Part shown: positions 52,213 to 61,918 of the stretch, piece by piece
Position numbering within the stretch: the first letter of the stretch is position 1
Layout: each line of letters begins with the position of its first letter
Source: Bacteroides sp. 519
Lineage (GTDB): Bacteria; Bacteroidota; Bacteroidia; Bacteroidales; Bacteroidaceae
NCBI RefSeq assembly: GCF_010500955.1
Contig: NZ_QVMJ01000004.1
Span: 107,135-171,134, forward strand
DNA: 64,000 bases
Reading direction: 5' to 3'
The notes under the pieces: model-generated
What the model was told of the DNA's origin: nothing
Seen by the model: the letters and a program-made list of their open reading frames with translations, nothing else
The model's database searches: none
Translations under genes and position numbers: made by a program

Positions 52213-54086
52213 AAAAGCAGATAATTCTTGCATTTGCCATGTTTTCTTTTTGCGTTAACGGATATTCGCAAGCCATAAGCAACATCCCTGCCGAACTATT
52301 AGAAAACGCATACTCGGTAGTTGTGAATAACGAACTTGAATTTGTATGCGAATCGAACAGAAACGGCGTGCATAAAGAAACATATATCGTAACCATCCTC
52401 AACGAGAAAGGAAAAAATGCCGGACATTTTTTGGAATATTGCGATAAGTACACTTCGCTCCGCAAGTTCTCGGGCGAGGTTTTTGATGGAACAGGTAAAA
52501 GCATCCGCAAAATAAAGAAATCCGATTTGCAAATGAGTGAATACTCAAACGGATTGTCGACCGATGATTATATGTACTTTTACGAATGTAATGCCCCTTA
52601 TCCGTACACCGTAAAATATGAGTGGGAAGTAAAACGCAATGATGGGATCATCTCCTATCCCATATTTGCCCCACAAACAGATTTCAACCAATCGGTTGTA
52701 AAGGCTACTTACCGGTTGATAGCAGCACCGGGCATCGAACCCCGTTACCATGTTTTTCATTCCGGCAACAAACCTCAGGAAACAAAGGTTGCTAATGGAA
52801 CTCAATACGAATTAAGTTTCAATAACTTGAAAGCATACGAATCCGAGTCTTATGGCCCCTCATTAACCCAACTCAGCCCTTATGCTTTTTTCAATCCTAC
52901 AGATTTCTTTTTCGATAACACTACAGGAACCATGAAGTCGTGGCAGGATTATGGAGTATGGGCATACAAGCTACTCGAAAATCGCGATGCATTACCAGCC
53001 CCTTTCCAACAACGGATTAAAGATATGACTGCAAACTGCGAAACGAATAGAGAAAAAGTAAAAGTGCTGTATGATTTTCTGGCCAATAACACCCGGTATG
53101 TAAGTATCCAACTGGGTATTGGCGGGTTTCAGCCCATCCCGGCTATGGATGTTAACAAAACCGGATTTGGTGATTGCAAAGGCTTATCTAATTACCTGAA
53201 AGCCATGCTCAATGTGATAGGCATTCCTTCGAACTATACAGAGATAAGCACGCGTAACCGTCGCATAATGAAAGATTATGTAAGCCTCAACCAAACCAAC
53301 CATGTAATATTACAGGTTCCCCTTGAAGGAGATACACTTTGGCTGGAATGTACCAATGCTAAACTTCCTTTTGGCTATGTTCATAGTGATATTGCAGGCC
53401 ACGATGCGATATTGATTACAGCCACAGGTGGCCAATTCTGCACACTTCCCTCTTATCCGGATTCGCTGAATATGCAAACCACTGTTGCCGAAGTAGTAAT
53501 AGATGCCACTGGTAAAGCAATTATTGATGCCAAACAAACATCCTACCTTGCGCAGTACGAAAATACAATTGGTATTCAACAACTGGAACCTACCAAACAA
53601 AGAGATCGTATACGGGCAGGCATAAGTTTATCGCAGGCCACAGTAAGCAATCTGCAAATAACAGAACACAACAGTAACAACCCCTCTGTTGAATTAAGTT
53701 ATAAGATCGATACTAATCAATACGGAAATAAAACAGGAAACCGTTTGTTTGTTCCTACTAATATATTCAGGCGCGGGTTTAAGAATCTGCCCAAAACACG
53801 GCAACACGATATCTATGTAAAATACGGCTATCTGGATACCGATAGTATCAACATAACAATTCCCGAAGGATATACAGTAGAGTCGCTAGCTGCACCATTT
53901 ATTCTTGAAGGTAAATTTGGTAAGTTCGAGGCTATTCACAAGAGAGAGGATAATAAGCTAACCATTATTCATCGGCTTTACTTCAAATCCGGTAAGTATT
54001 CAAAAGCAGAGTATGGGCTGTTTAATGCGTTCTGTAGCATGATATCCAAACAATATGATGGAAAGATTGTATTGAGAAAAGAATAA
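52209..54086 (+). CDS. DUF3857 transglutaminase-like protein with intact Cys-His
   Basis: This 625-residue secreted protein has a signal peptide (near GYSQA) and DUF3857. Its transglutaminase-like domain has Cys323 (GDCKGLSNYLKAML) and His365 (QTNHVIL). The position usually filled by Asp appears as Glu in LWLECTN, as I recall for relatives. The function in Bacteroidetes is unknown; protein or peptide processing in the periplasm is inferred. It is coupled to the Cys-less paralogue upstream. Confidence 0.82.
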   Translation: MKKQIILAFAMFSFCVNGYSQAISNIPAELLENAYSVVVNNELEFVCESNRNGVHKETYIVTILNEKGKNAGHFLEYCDKYTSLRKFSGEVFDGTGKSIRKIKKSDLQMSEYSNGLSTDDYMYFYECNAPYPYTVKYEWEVKRNDGIISYPIFAPQTDFNQSVVKATYRLIAAPGIEPRYHVFHSGNKPQETKVANGTQYELSFNNLKAYESESYGPSLTQLSPYAFFNPTDFFFDNTTGTMKSWQDYGVWAYKLLENRDALPAPFQQRIKDMTANCETNREKVKVLYDFLANNTRYVSIQLGIGGFQPIPAMDVNKTGFGDCKGLSNYLKAMLNVIGIPSNYTEISTRNRRIMKDYVSLNQTNHVILQVPLEGDTLWLECTNAKLPFGYVHSDIAGHDAILITATGGQFCTLPSYPDSLNMQTTVAEVVIDATGKAIIDAKQTSYLAQYENTIGIQQLEPTKQRDRIRAGISLSQATVSNLQITEHNSNNPSVELSYKIDTNQYGNKTGNRLFVPTNIFRRGFKNLPKTRQHDIYVKYGYLDTDSINITIPEGYTVESLAAPFILEGKFGKFEAIHKREDNKLTIIHRLYFKSGKYSKAEYGLFNAFCSMISKQYDGKIVLRKE

Positions 54087-54121
54087 TACAAGATTATTTG
54101 TTTACTTTGTATATCTGATTC

Positions 54122-54227
54122 TTTTTTGAACCACAGAGTTCGCAGAGTTACACAGAGTTTTAAGTTTCCATGCGGCATCGAATTAAAAAACTCTGTGTAA
54201 CTCTGTGAACTCTGTGGTTCAAAAAAA
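54122..54227. repeat. Word-repeat hairpin of ACAGAGTT words, exact CCATGCGGCATCG apex
   Basis: TTTTTTGAACCACAGAGTT and CACAGAGTT words (54122-54160) pair with AACTCTGTG words ending GGTTCAAAAAA (54190-54227). The apex at 54168-54180 is CCATGCGGCATCG. The outermost A/T runs give it the look of a bidirectional terminator. It lies between the DUF3857 pair and rnr. Confidence 0.9.
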
Positions 54228-54242
54228 TAAATAAGTAATAAT

Positions 54243-56390
54243 ATGGCAAAAAAGAAAGAAAAGAAAGCCGGTAAAAGGATGAACAAGAAGCAACTTGCTG
54301 AAAAGTTAATGCAATTCTTCTCGGAGAGGCCCAACGATGTATTTAGCCTGAAATATATATTTTCGGAATTGAAGTTAACCACCCATCCGTTAAAGATGCT
54401 CTGCATAGATATACTCCATGATATGCGGGCAGATGATTATATAGCCGAAATTGATAAAAACAAATTCAAGTTTAACAGTCACGGCAAAGAACTGGTTGGT
54501 ACCTTCCGCAGGAAGAGTAACGGCAAGAACTTTATTGTACCCGAGGAAGGTGGAGATCCCATCTTTATAGCCGAACGAAACTCTGCACACGCCATGAATA
54601 ACGACAAGGTGCGGATTATGCTATTTGCTAAACGGAGAAACCGCGATGCCGAAGGCGAAGTGATTGAGATACTGGAACGTGCCAACGATACCTTTGTGGG
54701 CACATTAGAGGTTGCCAAATCGTATGCATTCCTGGTTACCGAAAACCGCACACTGGCCAACGATATTTTTATTCCCAAAGAAAAACTTAAAGGGGGTAAA
54801 ACAGGCGACAAAGCCATTGTAAAAGTGGTTGAATGGCCCGATAAAGCCAAGAACCCAATAGGGCAGGTTATCGACATTCTGGGTAAAGCCGGCGATAACA
54901 CTACCGAGATGCACGCTATTCTGGCAGAGTTTGGTTTACCTTATGTATATCCGAAGAATGTTGAAACAGCAGCCGATAAGATTTCGGACATCATTCCGCA
55001 GGAAGAAATTGATAAACGCGAAGACTTCCGTGGGATAACCACCTTTACCATCGACCCGCGCGATGCCAAAGACTTTGACGATGCTTTATCCATCCGCAAG
55101 CTGAAAGATAATTTGTGGGAGGTGGGTGTACACATTGCCGATGTAACCCATTATGTAAAAGAAGGCGGAATCATTGACCGCGAAGGCGAAAAGCGTGCTA
55201 CTTCTGTGTATCTGGTAGATAGAACAATACCGATGTTACCCGAACGCCTTTCGAATTACATCTGCTCCCTGCGTCCGGATGAAGAGAAGCTCACTTACTC
55301 CGTAATATTCGATATCACCGAAAAAGGCGAAGTAAAAGATTTCAGGATTGTACACACCATCATTAAGTCCGACAGAAGGTTTACCTACGAAGAGGCTCAA
55401 CAAATTATTGAAACCGGCGAAGGCGATTTTAAAGAAGAAGTATTAACCCTCAATATGATAGCGAAAGCTCTGCGCGAAAAACGTTTCTCAAGTGGTGCTA
55501 TTAACTTCGACAGGTATGAAGTGAAATTCGAGATTGATGAAAAGGGTAAACCTATCAGTGTATATTTCAAAGAGGCTAAAGACTCTAACAAGCTGATTGA
55601 AGAGTTCATGCTTTTGGCAAACAGATCGGTAGCCGAAAAGATTGGTAAAGTTCCCAAGAACAAAAAACCGAAAGTATTTCCTTACCGCATCCACGATTTG
55701 CCCGATCCGGAGAAACTGGATAACCTGGCACAGTTCATTGCCCGCTTTGGTTATAAAATCCGCACAAGTGGAACCAAAACAGATGTATCTAAGTCTATCA
55801 ACCATTTGTTAGATGATATTCAGGGTAAGAAAGAAGAGAACCTCATTGAAACCGTATCCATACGTGCCATGCAGAAAGCCCGCTACTCTGTAGAAAATAT
55901 TGGGCATTACGGTTTGGCATTCGAGTATTATACGCATTTCACATCTCCTATTCGCCGGTATCCGGATATGATGGTGCACCGGTTGCTTACTAAATACCTG
56001 GATCAGGGTGGCCGTAGCGTATCAGCTGTGAAGTACGAAGAGTTATGCGACCATAGTTCGAACATGGAACAGATTGCCGCCAACGCCGAACGCGCTTCCA
56101 TCAAGTATAAACAAGTTGAGTTTATGATGGATAAGGTGGGGCAGGTATACGATGGTGTTATCTCGGGTGTTACAGAATGGGGACTCTACGTTGAACTAAA
56201 CGAGAATAAATGCGAAGGCATGATTCCTATCCGCGACTTGGATGATGATTACTACGAATTTGATGAAAAGAACTATTGCTTACGAGGCCGCAAGAATAAA
56301 CGAACCTATAGTTTGGGTGATGTGATAAGTGTTAAGGTTGCCCGGGCAAATCTGGAAAAGAAGCAACTGGATTTTGCGTTGGTGGACTAA
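54243..56390 (+). CDS. rnr: Ribonuclease R
   Basis: RNase R is a 3'-5' exoribonuclease that degrades structured RNA. The 715-residue protein has a basic start (MAKKKEKKAGK), a winged-helix region, cold-shock domains (about 75-230), the RNB catalytic domain with FTIDPRDAKDFDDALS, HFTSPIRRYPDMMVHR, and a C-terminal S1 domain. Full length. The start lies 15 bases after the upstream hairpin. Confidence 0.95.
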   Translation: MAKKKEKKAGKRMNKKQLAEKLMQFFSERPNDVFSLKYIFSELKLTTHPLKMLCIDILHDMRADDYIAEIDKNKFKFNSHGKELVGTFRRKSNGKNFIVPEEGGDPIFIAERNSAHAMNNDKVRIMLFAKRRNRDAEGEVIEILERANDTFVGTLEVAKSYAFLVTENRTLANDIFIPKEKLKGGKTGDKAIVKVVEWPDKAKNPIGQVIDILGKAGDNTTEMHAILAEFGLPYVYPKNVETAADKISDIIPQEEIDKREDFRGITTFTIDPRDAKDFDDALSIRKLKDNLWEVGVHIADVTHYVKEGGIIDREGEKRATSVYLVDRTIPMLPERLSNYICSLRPDEEKLTYSVIFDITEKGEVKDFRIVHTIIKSDRRFTYEEAQQIIETGEGDFKEEVLTLNMIAKALREKRFSSGAINFDRYEVKFEIDEKGKPISVYFKEAKDSNKLIEEFMLLANRSVAEKIGKVPKNKKPKVFPYRIHDLPDPEKLDNLAQFIARFGYKIRTSGTKTDVSKSINHLLDDIQGKKEENLIETVSIRAMQKARYSVENIGHYGLAFEYYTHFTSPIRRYPDMMVHRLLTKYLDQGGRSVSAVKYEELCDHSSNMEQIAANAERASIKYKQVEFMMDKVGQVYDGVISGVTEWGLYVELNENKCEGMIPIRDLDDDYYEFDEKNYCLRGRKNKRTYSLGDVISVKVARANLEKKQLDFALVD

Positions 56391-56434
56391 ACAAGAAAGA
56401 TAAGCAATTACCCCGCAAGGGGTAAACTTTTAAT

Positions 56435-56557
56435 AACCCCGGACAAGCACATTTGAAACGCAGATTAACGCGGATTAACGCAGATTGAAATATAAATAAT
56501 TAAATAATCTGCGTTAATCCGCGTTAATCTGCGTTTCAAATATGCTTGTCTGGGGTT
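56435..56557. repeat. Palindrome with 52-bp arms, ACGCAGATTA words
   Basis: Arm 56435-56486 pairs with 56506-56557, with two or three mismatches over 52 bp. The inner part is the decamer ACGC(A/G)GATTA repeated. The loop of 19 bases is AT-only apart from one G. The ends (AACCCCGGACAAGC/GCTTGTCTGGGGTT) are not word repeats. It follows rnr by 44 bases. The rest of the 56391-56768 gap holds the fumarate reductase promoter. Confidence 0.9.
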
Positions 56558-56670
56558 GCTCTTACCAGAGCAATTAAAGATGTTAGTAGAGAACTTAACA
56601 ACCCTGCCCGATGGGGTGATGGCTTATTATAATTAACCCTGACTTTATTAAAGAAATATTTCTTTAATCC

Positions 56671-56702
56671 TTTGTTTAATATATCTATTTCCTGTACTTT
56701 TG
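56671..56702 (+). promoter_or_regulatory. Promoter of the fumarate reductase operon
   Basis: TTTG (56671-56674) and TACTTTTG (56695-56702) are separated by 20 bp, a textbook Bacteroidetes -33/-7 pair. The leader to the first ATG is about 60 bases. Confidence 0.75.
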
Positions 56703-56768
56703 CGCATAATTAGGTGTACGTAAAAAATTTATAGTTCTAACAATTAAATAATTTAAAAACGATCATTT

Positions 56769-57476
56769 ATGTGGTTAATTAATTCATCTGTGGGAAGGAA
56801 AGTGGTGATGAGTATCACTGGTATCGCACTTGTCCTTTTTCTAACCTTTCACATGGCGATGAACCTCGTTGCAATTATTAGTCCAAAAGGTTACAACTGG
56901 ATTTGCGAAATGTTGGGAGCAAACTGGTATGCGCTGGTGGCTACTGTTGCCTTAGCCGGTCTTGTTGTGCTTCACTTTATCTATGCAATTTGGCTTACAT
57001 TGCAAAACCGCACAGCACGCGGAAACGAACGCTATGCAGTAACAGCACGCCCAAAGAAAGTAGAGTGGGCATCGCAAAACATGCTTGTACTAGGATTTAT
57101 TGTTGTTGTAGGTTTACTACTACACCTTTTTAACTTCTGGTTCAAAATGCAGTTCTCGGAACTTCAGGGTATTCACACTGCCGTTGAAAATGGTGGAATA
57201 GCCCCTACCGATGGTGCAGGATTTATTCGTTACACATTTAGCAACCCAGTATACGTTGCTCTTTATGTAATTTGGTTAGTTGCTCTTTGGTTCCACCTGA
57301 ACCATGGTTTTTGGAGTGCTTTACAAACGCTTGGCTGGAATAGCAAAGTATGGTTTGAACGTTGGAGAATTACATCTAATGTTTACTCAACCATCCTTAT
57401 ATTAGGATTTGCTTCTGTTGTTGTAGTGTATTTCTTATGTGCGCTAATAAACGGCAATGTTGCTTTGGCTTGGTAA
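56769..57476 (+). CDS. frdC: Fumarate reductase/succinate dehydrogenase cytochrome b subunit
   Basis: This membrane anchor (235 residues) has five helices that carry haem b and pass electrons between quinone and the flavoprotein. The histidines in TFHMAMNL, VLHFIYA, LHLFNFW and WFHLNHGFW are the likely haem ligands. It is the first gene of a C-A-B operon. In anaerobic Bacteroidales the complex mainly reduces fumarate; sdhC is the alternative name. Confidence 0.92.
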   Translation: MWLINSSVGRKVVMSITGIALVLFLTFHMAMNLVAIISPKGYNWICEMLGANWYALVATVALAGLVVLHFIYAIWLTLQNRTARGNERYAVTARPKKVEWASQNMLVLGFIVVVGLLLHLFNFWFKMQFSELQGIHTAVENGGIAPTDGAGFIRYTFSNPVYVALYVIWLVALWFHLNHGFWSALQTLGWNSKVWFERWRITSNVYSTILILGFASVVVVYFLCALINGNVALAW

Positions 57477-57509
57477 TCGTAAATTGTAAATCGTAAAATT
57501 GTAAATAAC

Positions 57510-59453
57510 ATGACTAAGATAGATTCTAAAATTCCTGAAGGCCAATTGGCCGAGAAATGGAGTAACTATAAAGCTCATCAAAAACTTGTAAATCCTGCCA
57601 ATAAGCGTCGTTTAGATATTATTGTTGTTGGAACCGGTCTGGCGGGTGCGTCGGCTGCTGCTTCACTTGGCGAAATGGGATTCAGAGTTTTCAATTTCTG
57701 TATCCAGGATTCACCACGTCGTGCTCACTCAATTGCTGCACAAGGTGGTATCAATGCTGCTAAGAATTACCAAAACGACGGTGACTCTGTTTATCGTCTT
57801 TTCTATGATACTATTAAAGGTGGTGACTATCGTGCACGCGAAGCCAACGTTTACCGTTTGGCCGAAGTATCGAATGCCATCATCGACCAATGTGTTGCAC
57901 AAGGTGTTCCTTTTGCACGCGATTACGGTGGTACACTCGATAACCGCTCTTTTGGTGGTGCTCAGGTATCACGTACATTCTATGCCCGTGGTCAAACCGG
58001 ACAGCAGTTGTTGTTAGGTGCTTACTCGGCATTGAGCCGTCAGGTACACAAAGGAAACGTAAAACTGTACACTCGTTACGAAATGCTCGATCTAGTTGTT
58101 ATCGACGGTCGTGCCCGTGGTATCATTGCCCGTAACCTGGTGAATGGTAAAATTGAACGCTTCTCTGCCCACGCAGTAGTAATTGGTACTGGTGGATACG
58201 GAAACGCATTCTTCCTTTCAACCAATGCAATGGGCTCGAACGGATCGGCAGCTATTCAATGCTACAAAAAAGGTGCTTACTTTGCTAATCCTGCATTTGC
58301 GCAGATTCACCCAACCTGTGTTCCTGTACACGGTGATCAGCAATCAAAACTTACTTTGATGTCCGAATCACTTCGTAACGACGGCCGCATCTGGGTACCA
58401 AAGAAAATAGAAGATGCCAAAGCATTACAGGCAGGAACCAAGAAAGCAACCGATATCCCCGACGAAGACCGCGACTTCTATCTGGAACGCCGCTATCCTG
58501 CATTCGGTAACCTTGTTCCACGTGACGTTGCTTCGCGCGCTGCAAAAGAACGTTGCGATGCCGGTTTTGGTGTAAACAACACAGGACTTGCCGTATTCCT
58601 TGACTTTAAATATGCTATCGAACGTTTAGGAAAAGATGTTGTTCGCGAACGTTATGGTAACTTATTCGATATGTATGAAGAAATCTCCGACGATGATCCA
58701 TACAAAACCCCAATGATGATATTCCCTGCTATCCACTATACAATGGGTGGTATCTGGGTTGACTATGAACTGATGACATCAGTTCCGGGTCTGTTTGCAA
58801 TTGGTGAAGCCAACTTCTCCGATCACGGTGCTAACCGTTTGGGAGCTTCGGCTTTGATGCAAGGATTAGCCGATGGATATTTTGTTCTTCCTTACACCAT
58901 TCAGAACTATTTGTCAGACCAGATTCAGGTTCCACGATTCTCAACAGATTTGCCCGAATTCGCAGCTGCCGAAAAAGCAATCTACGACAAGATGGAAAAA
59001 CTGATGGCTATCAAAGGACAGCATTCTGTTGATTCGATCCATAAAAAACTTGGCCATGTAATGTGGGAACTAGTTGGTATGGCTCGTACAAAGGAATCAT
59101 TAACAAAAGCTCTGAAAGAAATTCAGGAAGTGAAGAAAGATTTCTGGAGCAATGTACGTATTCCGGGTGAAATAGACGACCTGAACATTGAACTCGAAAA
59201 GGCATTACGTCTGGACGACTTTATTGAAGTAGGTATGTTAATGGCTCTTGATGGTCTTAATCGTAACGAATCGTGTGGTGGACACTTCCGTGAAGAATAC
59301 CAAACTCCTGAAGGAGAAGCTCTTCGCGATGACGAAAACTACTCGTATGTAGCTTGTTGGAAGTACACCGGCGAAGACAAAGAACCCGAATTAATTAAGG
59401 AGCCGTTGAACTACGAATTTACTAAAGTACAAACCCGTAATTACAAAGCATAA
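57510..59453 (+). CDS. frdA: Fumarate reductase/succinate dehydrogenase flavoprotein subunit
   Basis: This catalytic FAD subunit has 647 residues. The FAD-binding motif is [16 protein letters not shown] and the flavin-linking His region is [15 protein letters not shown]. Active-site segments are [20 protein letters not shown] and [20 protein letters not shown]. Full length. The stop overlaps the frdB start by one base. Confidence 0.95.
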   Translation: MTKIDSKIPEGQLAEKWSNYKAHQKLVNPANKRRLDIIVVGTGLAGASAAASLGEMGFRVFNFCIQDSPRRAHSIAAQGGINAAKNYQNDGDSVYRLFYDTIKGGDYRAREANVYRLAEVSNAIIDQCVAQGVPFARDYGGTLDNRSFGGAQVSRTFYARGQTGQQLLLGAYSALSRQVHKGNVKLYTRYEMLDLVVIDGRARGIIARNLVNGKIERFSAHAVVIGTGGYGNAFFLSTNAMGSNGSAAIQCYKKGAYFANPAFAQIHPTCVPVHGDQQSKLTLMSESLRNDGRIWVPKKIEDAKALQAGTKKATDIPDEDRDFYLERRYPAFGNLVPRDVASRAAKERCDAGFGVNNTGLAVFLDFKYAIERLGKDVVRERYGNLFDMYEEISDDDPYKTPMMIFPAIHYTMGGIWVDYELMTSVPGLFAIGEANFSDHGANRLGASALMQGLADGYFVLPYTIQNYLSDQIQVPRFSTDLPEFAAAEKAIYDKMEKLMAIKGQHSVDSIHKKLGHVMWELVGMARTKESLTKALKEIQEVKKDFWSNVRIPGEIDDLNIELEKALRLDDFIEVGMLMALDGLNRNESCGGHFREEYQTPEGEALRDDENYSYVACWKYTGEDKEPELIKEPLNYEFTKVQTRNYKA

Positions 59454-60208
59454 TGGAAAAGAATATAAGCTTCACGCTGAGGGTTTGGCGTCAAAGAAAC
59501 CCTAAAGCTAAAGGACAATTTGTTGAGTATAAGATGAAAGATATTCCAGGTGATACTTCATTTCTGGAAATGTTCGACATATTAAATGAAGAGTTAGTAA
59601 ACAAGGGCGAAGAACCTATTGTATTCGACCACGACTGTCGCGAAGGTATCTGCGGTATGTGTTCGCTTTATGTTAACGGACATCCACACGGACCATCATC
59701 TGGTGTAACAACCTGTCAGATATACATGCGTAAGTTCAAAGATGGCGAAACAATTACTGTTGAGCCATGGCGTTCGGCTGGGTTCCCGGTTATCCGCGAC
59801 TTGATGGTAGACAGAAGTGCCTTCGATAAAATTATGCAGGCAGGTGGTTATGTAAATGTAAACACCGGTGCTCCTCAAGATGCTAACGCAATCCTTATAC
59901 CAAAGGATGTTGCCGAAGAAGCAATGGACGCAGCTGCTTGTGTAGGTTGTGGTGCTTGTGTTGCTGCATGTAAAAATGGGTCGGCTATGTTGTTCGTATC
60001 GGCTAAAGTTAGCCAGCTGAACATCCTTCCACAAGGTAAGGTAGAGGCCGATCGCCGTGCTAAAGCAATGCTTTCTAAAATGGACGAACTAGGATTTGGT
60101 AACTGTACCAATACAAGAGCCTGCGAAGCAGAATGTCCGAAGAGCATTTCAATCAGCCATATTGCTCGTTTGAACCGTCACTTTATCAAAGCAAAACTGA
60201 AAGACTAA
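59453..60208 (+). CDS. frdB: Fumarate reductase/succinate dehydrogenase iron-sulfur subunit
   Basis: This electron-transfer subunit (251 residues) has a 2Fe-2S site ([12 protein letters not shown]), a 4Fe-4S/3Fe-4S region [15 protein letters not shown] and [15 protein letters not shown]. It is the last gene of the operon. Its final 36 bases and the terminator are repeated about 1 kb downstream, on the far side of the RhuM-Fic gene. Confidence 0.95.
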   Translation: MEKNISFTLRVWRQRNPKAKGQFVEYKMKDIPGDTSFLEMFDILNEELVNKGEEPIVFDHDCREGICGMCSLYVNGHPHGPSSGVTTCQIYMRKFKDGETITVEPWRSAGFPVIRDLMVDRSAFDKIMQAGGYVNVNTGAPQDANAILIPKDVAEEAMDAAACVGCGACVAACKNGSAMLFVSAKVSQLNILPQGKVEADRRAKAMLSKMDELGFGNCTNTRACEAECPKSISISHIARLNRHFIKAKLKD

Positions 60209-61114
60209 TAGTTTTAGTTTGATTAATATCAGCAAATCCCTCGCCGCAAAAGTGGTGGGGGATTTTTTATATAAAATGTTATTGCTATCTAAAAACCAAA
60301 GGAATAAAAAAGCAGCTATCCGTTTATTACCATCGCTGAACGAATGGTTTTTAACAACAAGATATAGTAACATTGCGGCCTTTTCTTCAATACTGGGATA
60401 TAAATCCTCTCCTCCAAATGTTTGATATATAGTATTGATTGAACTCTTGAATGATTGATCTTTTTCGTTGGCAAATCCTCCGCTACCAAATTTTTCACGA
60501 AGTATCTTTATTGCTTCAATAGCATTATCATAGGTTGCCCTAAAAGTTTCTTCCTGGGTGGTATTATTTGCTTCCAGGGTCTGATAGTCATATCTATCCA
60601 AGGTATCTAAAGCATATGTAAAATCTTTAATTACCTGCAATATATCTTTTGCCTGTTCTATTGTATTTTCACTTCTGGTAGCTATTTCAGTAAGTACTTT
60701 TATTGAAGACAAAGCTTGTTGTAGTTGATCAACTTTGGCTTGTTGGTTAACAGCAAACCCTTTTATTAAATAATCTTTCAGAATTTTATTTGCCCAAATA
60801 CGAAATTGAACACCCCGGTTTGATTTTACCCGGTAACCTATGGATATAATCATATCAAGGTTGTAATATTCAACTTGTCTTTCAACGAGCCTTTTGCCCT
60901 CTTTTTGAACTGTCGCAAAATTTGCGACAGTTGGAATTTCATTTAATTCCTCCTGTAGTGCATTCTTTATATGCTTTCCGATAGTTTTGACATCTCTGTC
61001 AAATAACTCTGCCATCTGTTGGCGGTTAATCCATACAGTTTCACCATCTAACTTAACATCCAGCTGTGTATTTCCATCTGGAGTTTGATAAATTATAATT
61101 TCTCCTTTGTTCAT
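60149..61114 (-). CDS. RhuM-Fic/Doc fusion protein, C-terminus altered
   Basis: The N-terminal part (about 1-170, [14 protein letters not shown] start, [32 protein letters not shown]) is a RhuM/ORF6N-like domain often found in mobile regions. The C-terminal part has a Fic/Doc motif [15 protein letters not shown], which in active enzymes transfers a nucleotide or phosphate group to a protein. The ATG at 61114 ([11 protein letters not shown]) is chosen; an earlier ATG at 61225 reads from the flanking repeat. The frame runs into the antisense of frdB. The last 25 or so residues come from repeat and frdB sequence, so the native C-terminus seems to be missing. The gene lies exactly between two copies of the frdB 3' end. 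It may be a partly broken cargo gene. Confidence 0.82.
   Translation of the reverse strand: MNKGEIIIYQTPDGNTQLDVKLDGETVWINRQQMAELFDRDVKTIGKHIKNALQEELNEIPTVANFATVQKEGKRLVERQVEYYNLDMIISIGYRVKSNRGVQFRIWANKILKDYLIKGFAVNQQAKVDQLQQALSSIKVLTEIATRSENTIEQAKDILQVIKDFTYALDTLDRYDYQTLEANNTTQEETFRATYDNAIEAIKILREKFGSGGFANEKDQSFKSSINTIYQTFGGEDLYPSIEEKAAMLLYLVVKNHSFSDGNKRIAAFLFLWFLDSNNILYKKSPTTFAARDLLILIKLKLLVFQFCFDKVTVQTSNMAD
60173..60259. repeat. Direct repeat left of RhuM-Fic: frdB 3' end and terminator
   Basis: This copy includes the end of frdB (AACCGTCACTTTATCAAAGC onward) and the terminator. It matches 61181-61258 with two base changes and an 18-base segment (about 60210-60227) that the other copy lacks. 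It marks the left border of the inserted gene. Confidence 0.88.
60235..60259 (+). terminator. Terminator of the fumarate reductase operon
   Basis: AATCCCTCGCCGC pairs imperfectly with GTGGTGGGGGATT across an AAAA loop. A run of T follows. The same hairpin is repeated at 61226-61252 with a longer T-tract. Confidence 0.7.
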
Positions 61115-61180
61115 GAAGCAAAAATATGCAATAAATGTATTAGGCTGAAATAATTTATGTCCATTCGAATATAAAAAAAC

Positions 61181-61258
61181 AACCGTCACTTTATCAAAGC
61201 AAAACAGAAAGACTAATATCAACAAATCCCTCGCCGCAAAAGTGGTGGGGGATTTTTT
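61181..61258. repeat. Direct repeat right of RhuM-Fic: second frdB 3' end and terminator
   Basis: This is the second copy of the end of frdB with its terminator, no longer attached to a gene. The frdB-derived codons are still readable for 12 residues. It is the right border of the insertion. The two copies start 1008 bp apart. Confidence 0.88.
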
Positions 61259-61349
61259 TTAAGACTAGTGCTTATTTGCGAAAACCAACTAAAATGTTGT
61301 AGCATTCATAAAGTATGATTATATTGGCAGATAAATTATTACTCATTAT

Positions 61350-61769
61350 ATGAATTCAATAAACGAAATACAAGACGAGATAATTACCGAATTCGGTGAT
61401 TTTGATGACTGGATGGACCGCTACCAGCTATTAATAGACTTGGGAAACGAACAGGCACCCCTTGACGAACAATACAAAACCGATCAGAACCTGATTGAAG
61501 GCTGTCAAAGCCGGGTATGGTTGCAGGCAGACTATGTTGATGGCAAAGTTATTTTCAATGCCGAAAGCGACGCCCTTATTGTAAAAGGTATTATTGCTTT
61601 GTTAATCAAAGTACTATCCGGGCATACCCCCAATGAAATACTAAATGCCGATCTTTATTTTATTGATAAAATAGGATTGAAAGAACATCTGTCGCCAACC
61701 CGTAGCAATGGGCTATTGTCAATGGTTAAGCAGATGAGAATGTATGCTTTGGCTTATTCCTTAAAATAA
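61350..61769 (+). CDS. sufE: SufE-family Fe-S cluster assembly protein
   Basis: SufE takes sulfur from the cysteine desulfurase SufS and passes it to SufBCD. The 139-residue protein has the sulfur-accepting Cys in EGCQSRVWL, near residue 51, and the family segments WMDRYQLLIDLG and FIDKIGLKEHLSPTRSNGL. No other suf genes are adjacent. It lies 90 bases after the duplicated terminator. Confidence 0.93.
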   Translation: MNSINEIQDEIITEFGDFDDWMDRYQLLIDLGNEQAPLDEQYKTDQNLIEGCQSRVWLQADYVDGKVIFNAESDALIVKGIIALLIKVLSGHTPNEILNADLYFIDKIGLKEHLSPTRSNGLLSMVKQMRMYALAYSLK

Positions 61770-61918
61770 GAAAAAAAGGTAGCGCAATCCTTAAAGAATC
61801 ATTCAAAAAGAAACAACTAATTTAGTTAATACATATATTTACCATCGAAGCTAAGCACATGAGAAATAGTTTTTAATGATATACGTTCCCTAAATATTCA
61901 TTTCTAAAAACTTTTATC

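Noticed and set aside
60219..60425. 68-residue plus-strand frame after frdB
   Set aside because: It is the antisense of the RhuM-Fic C-terminal domain.
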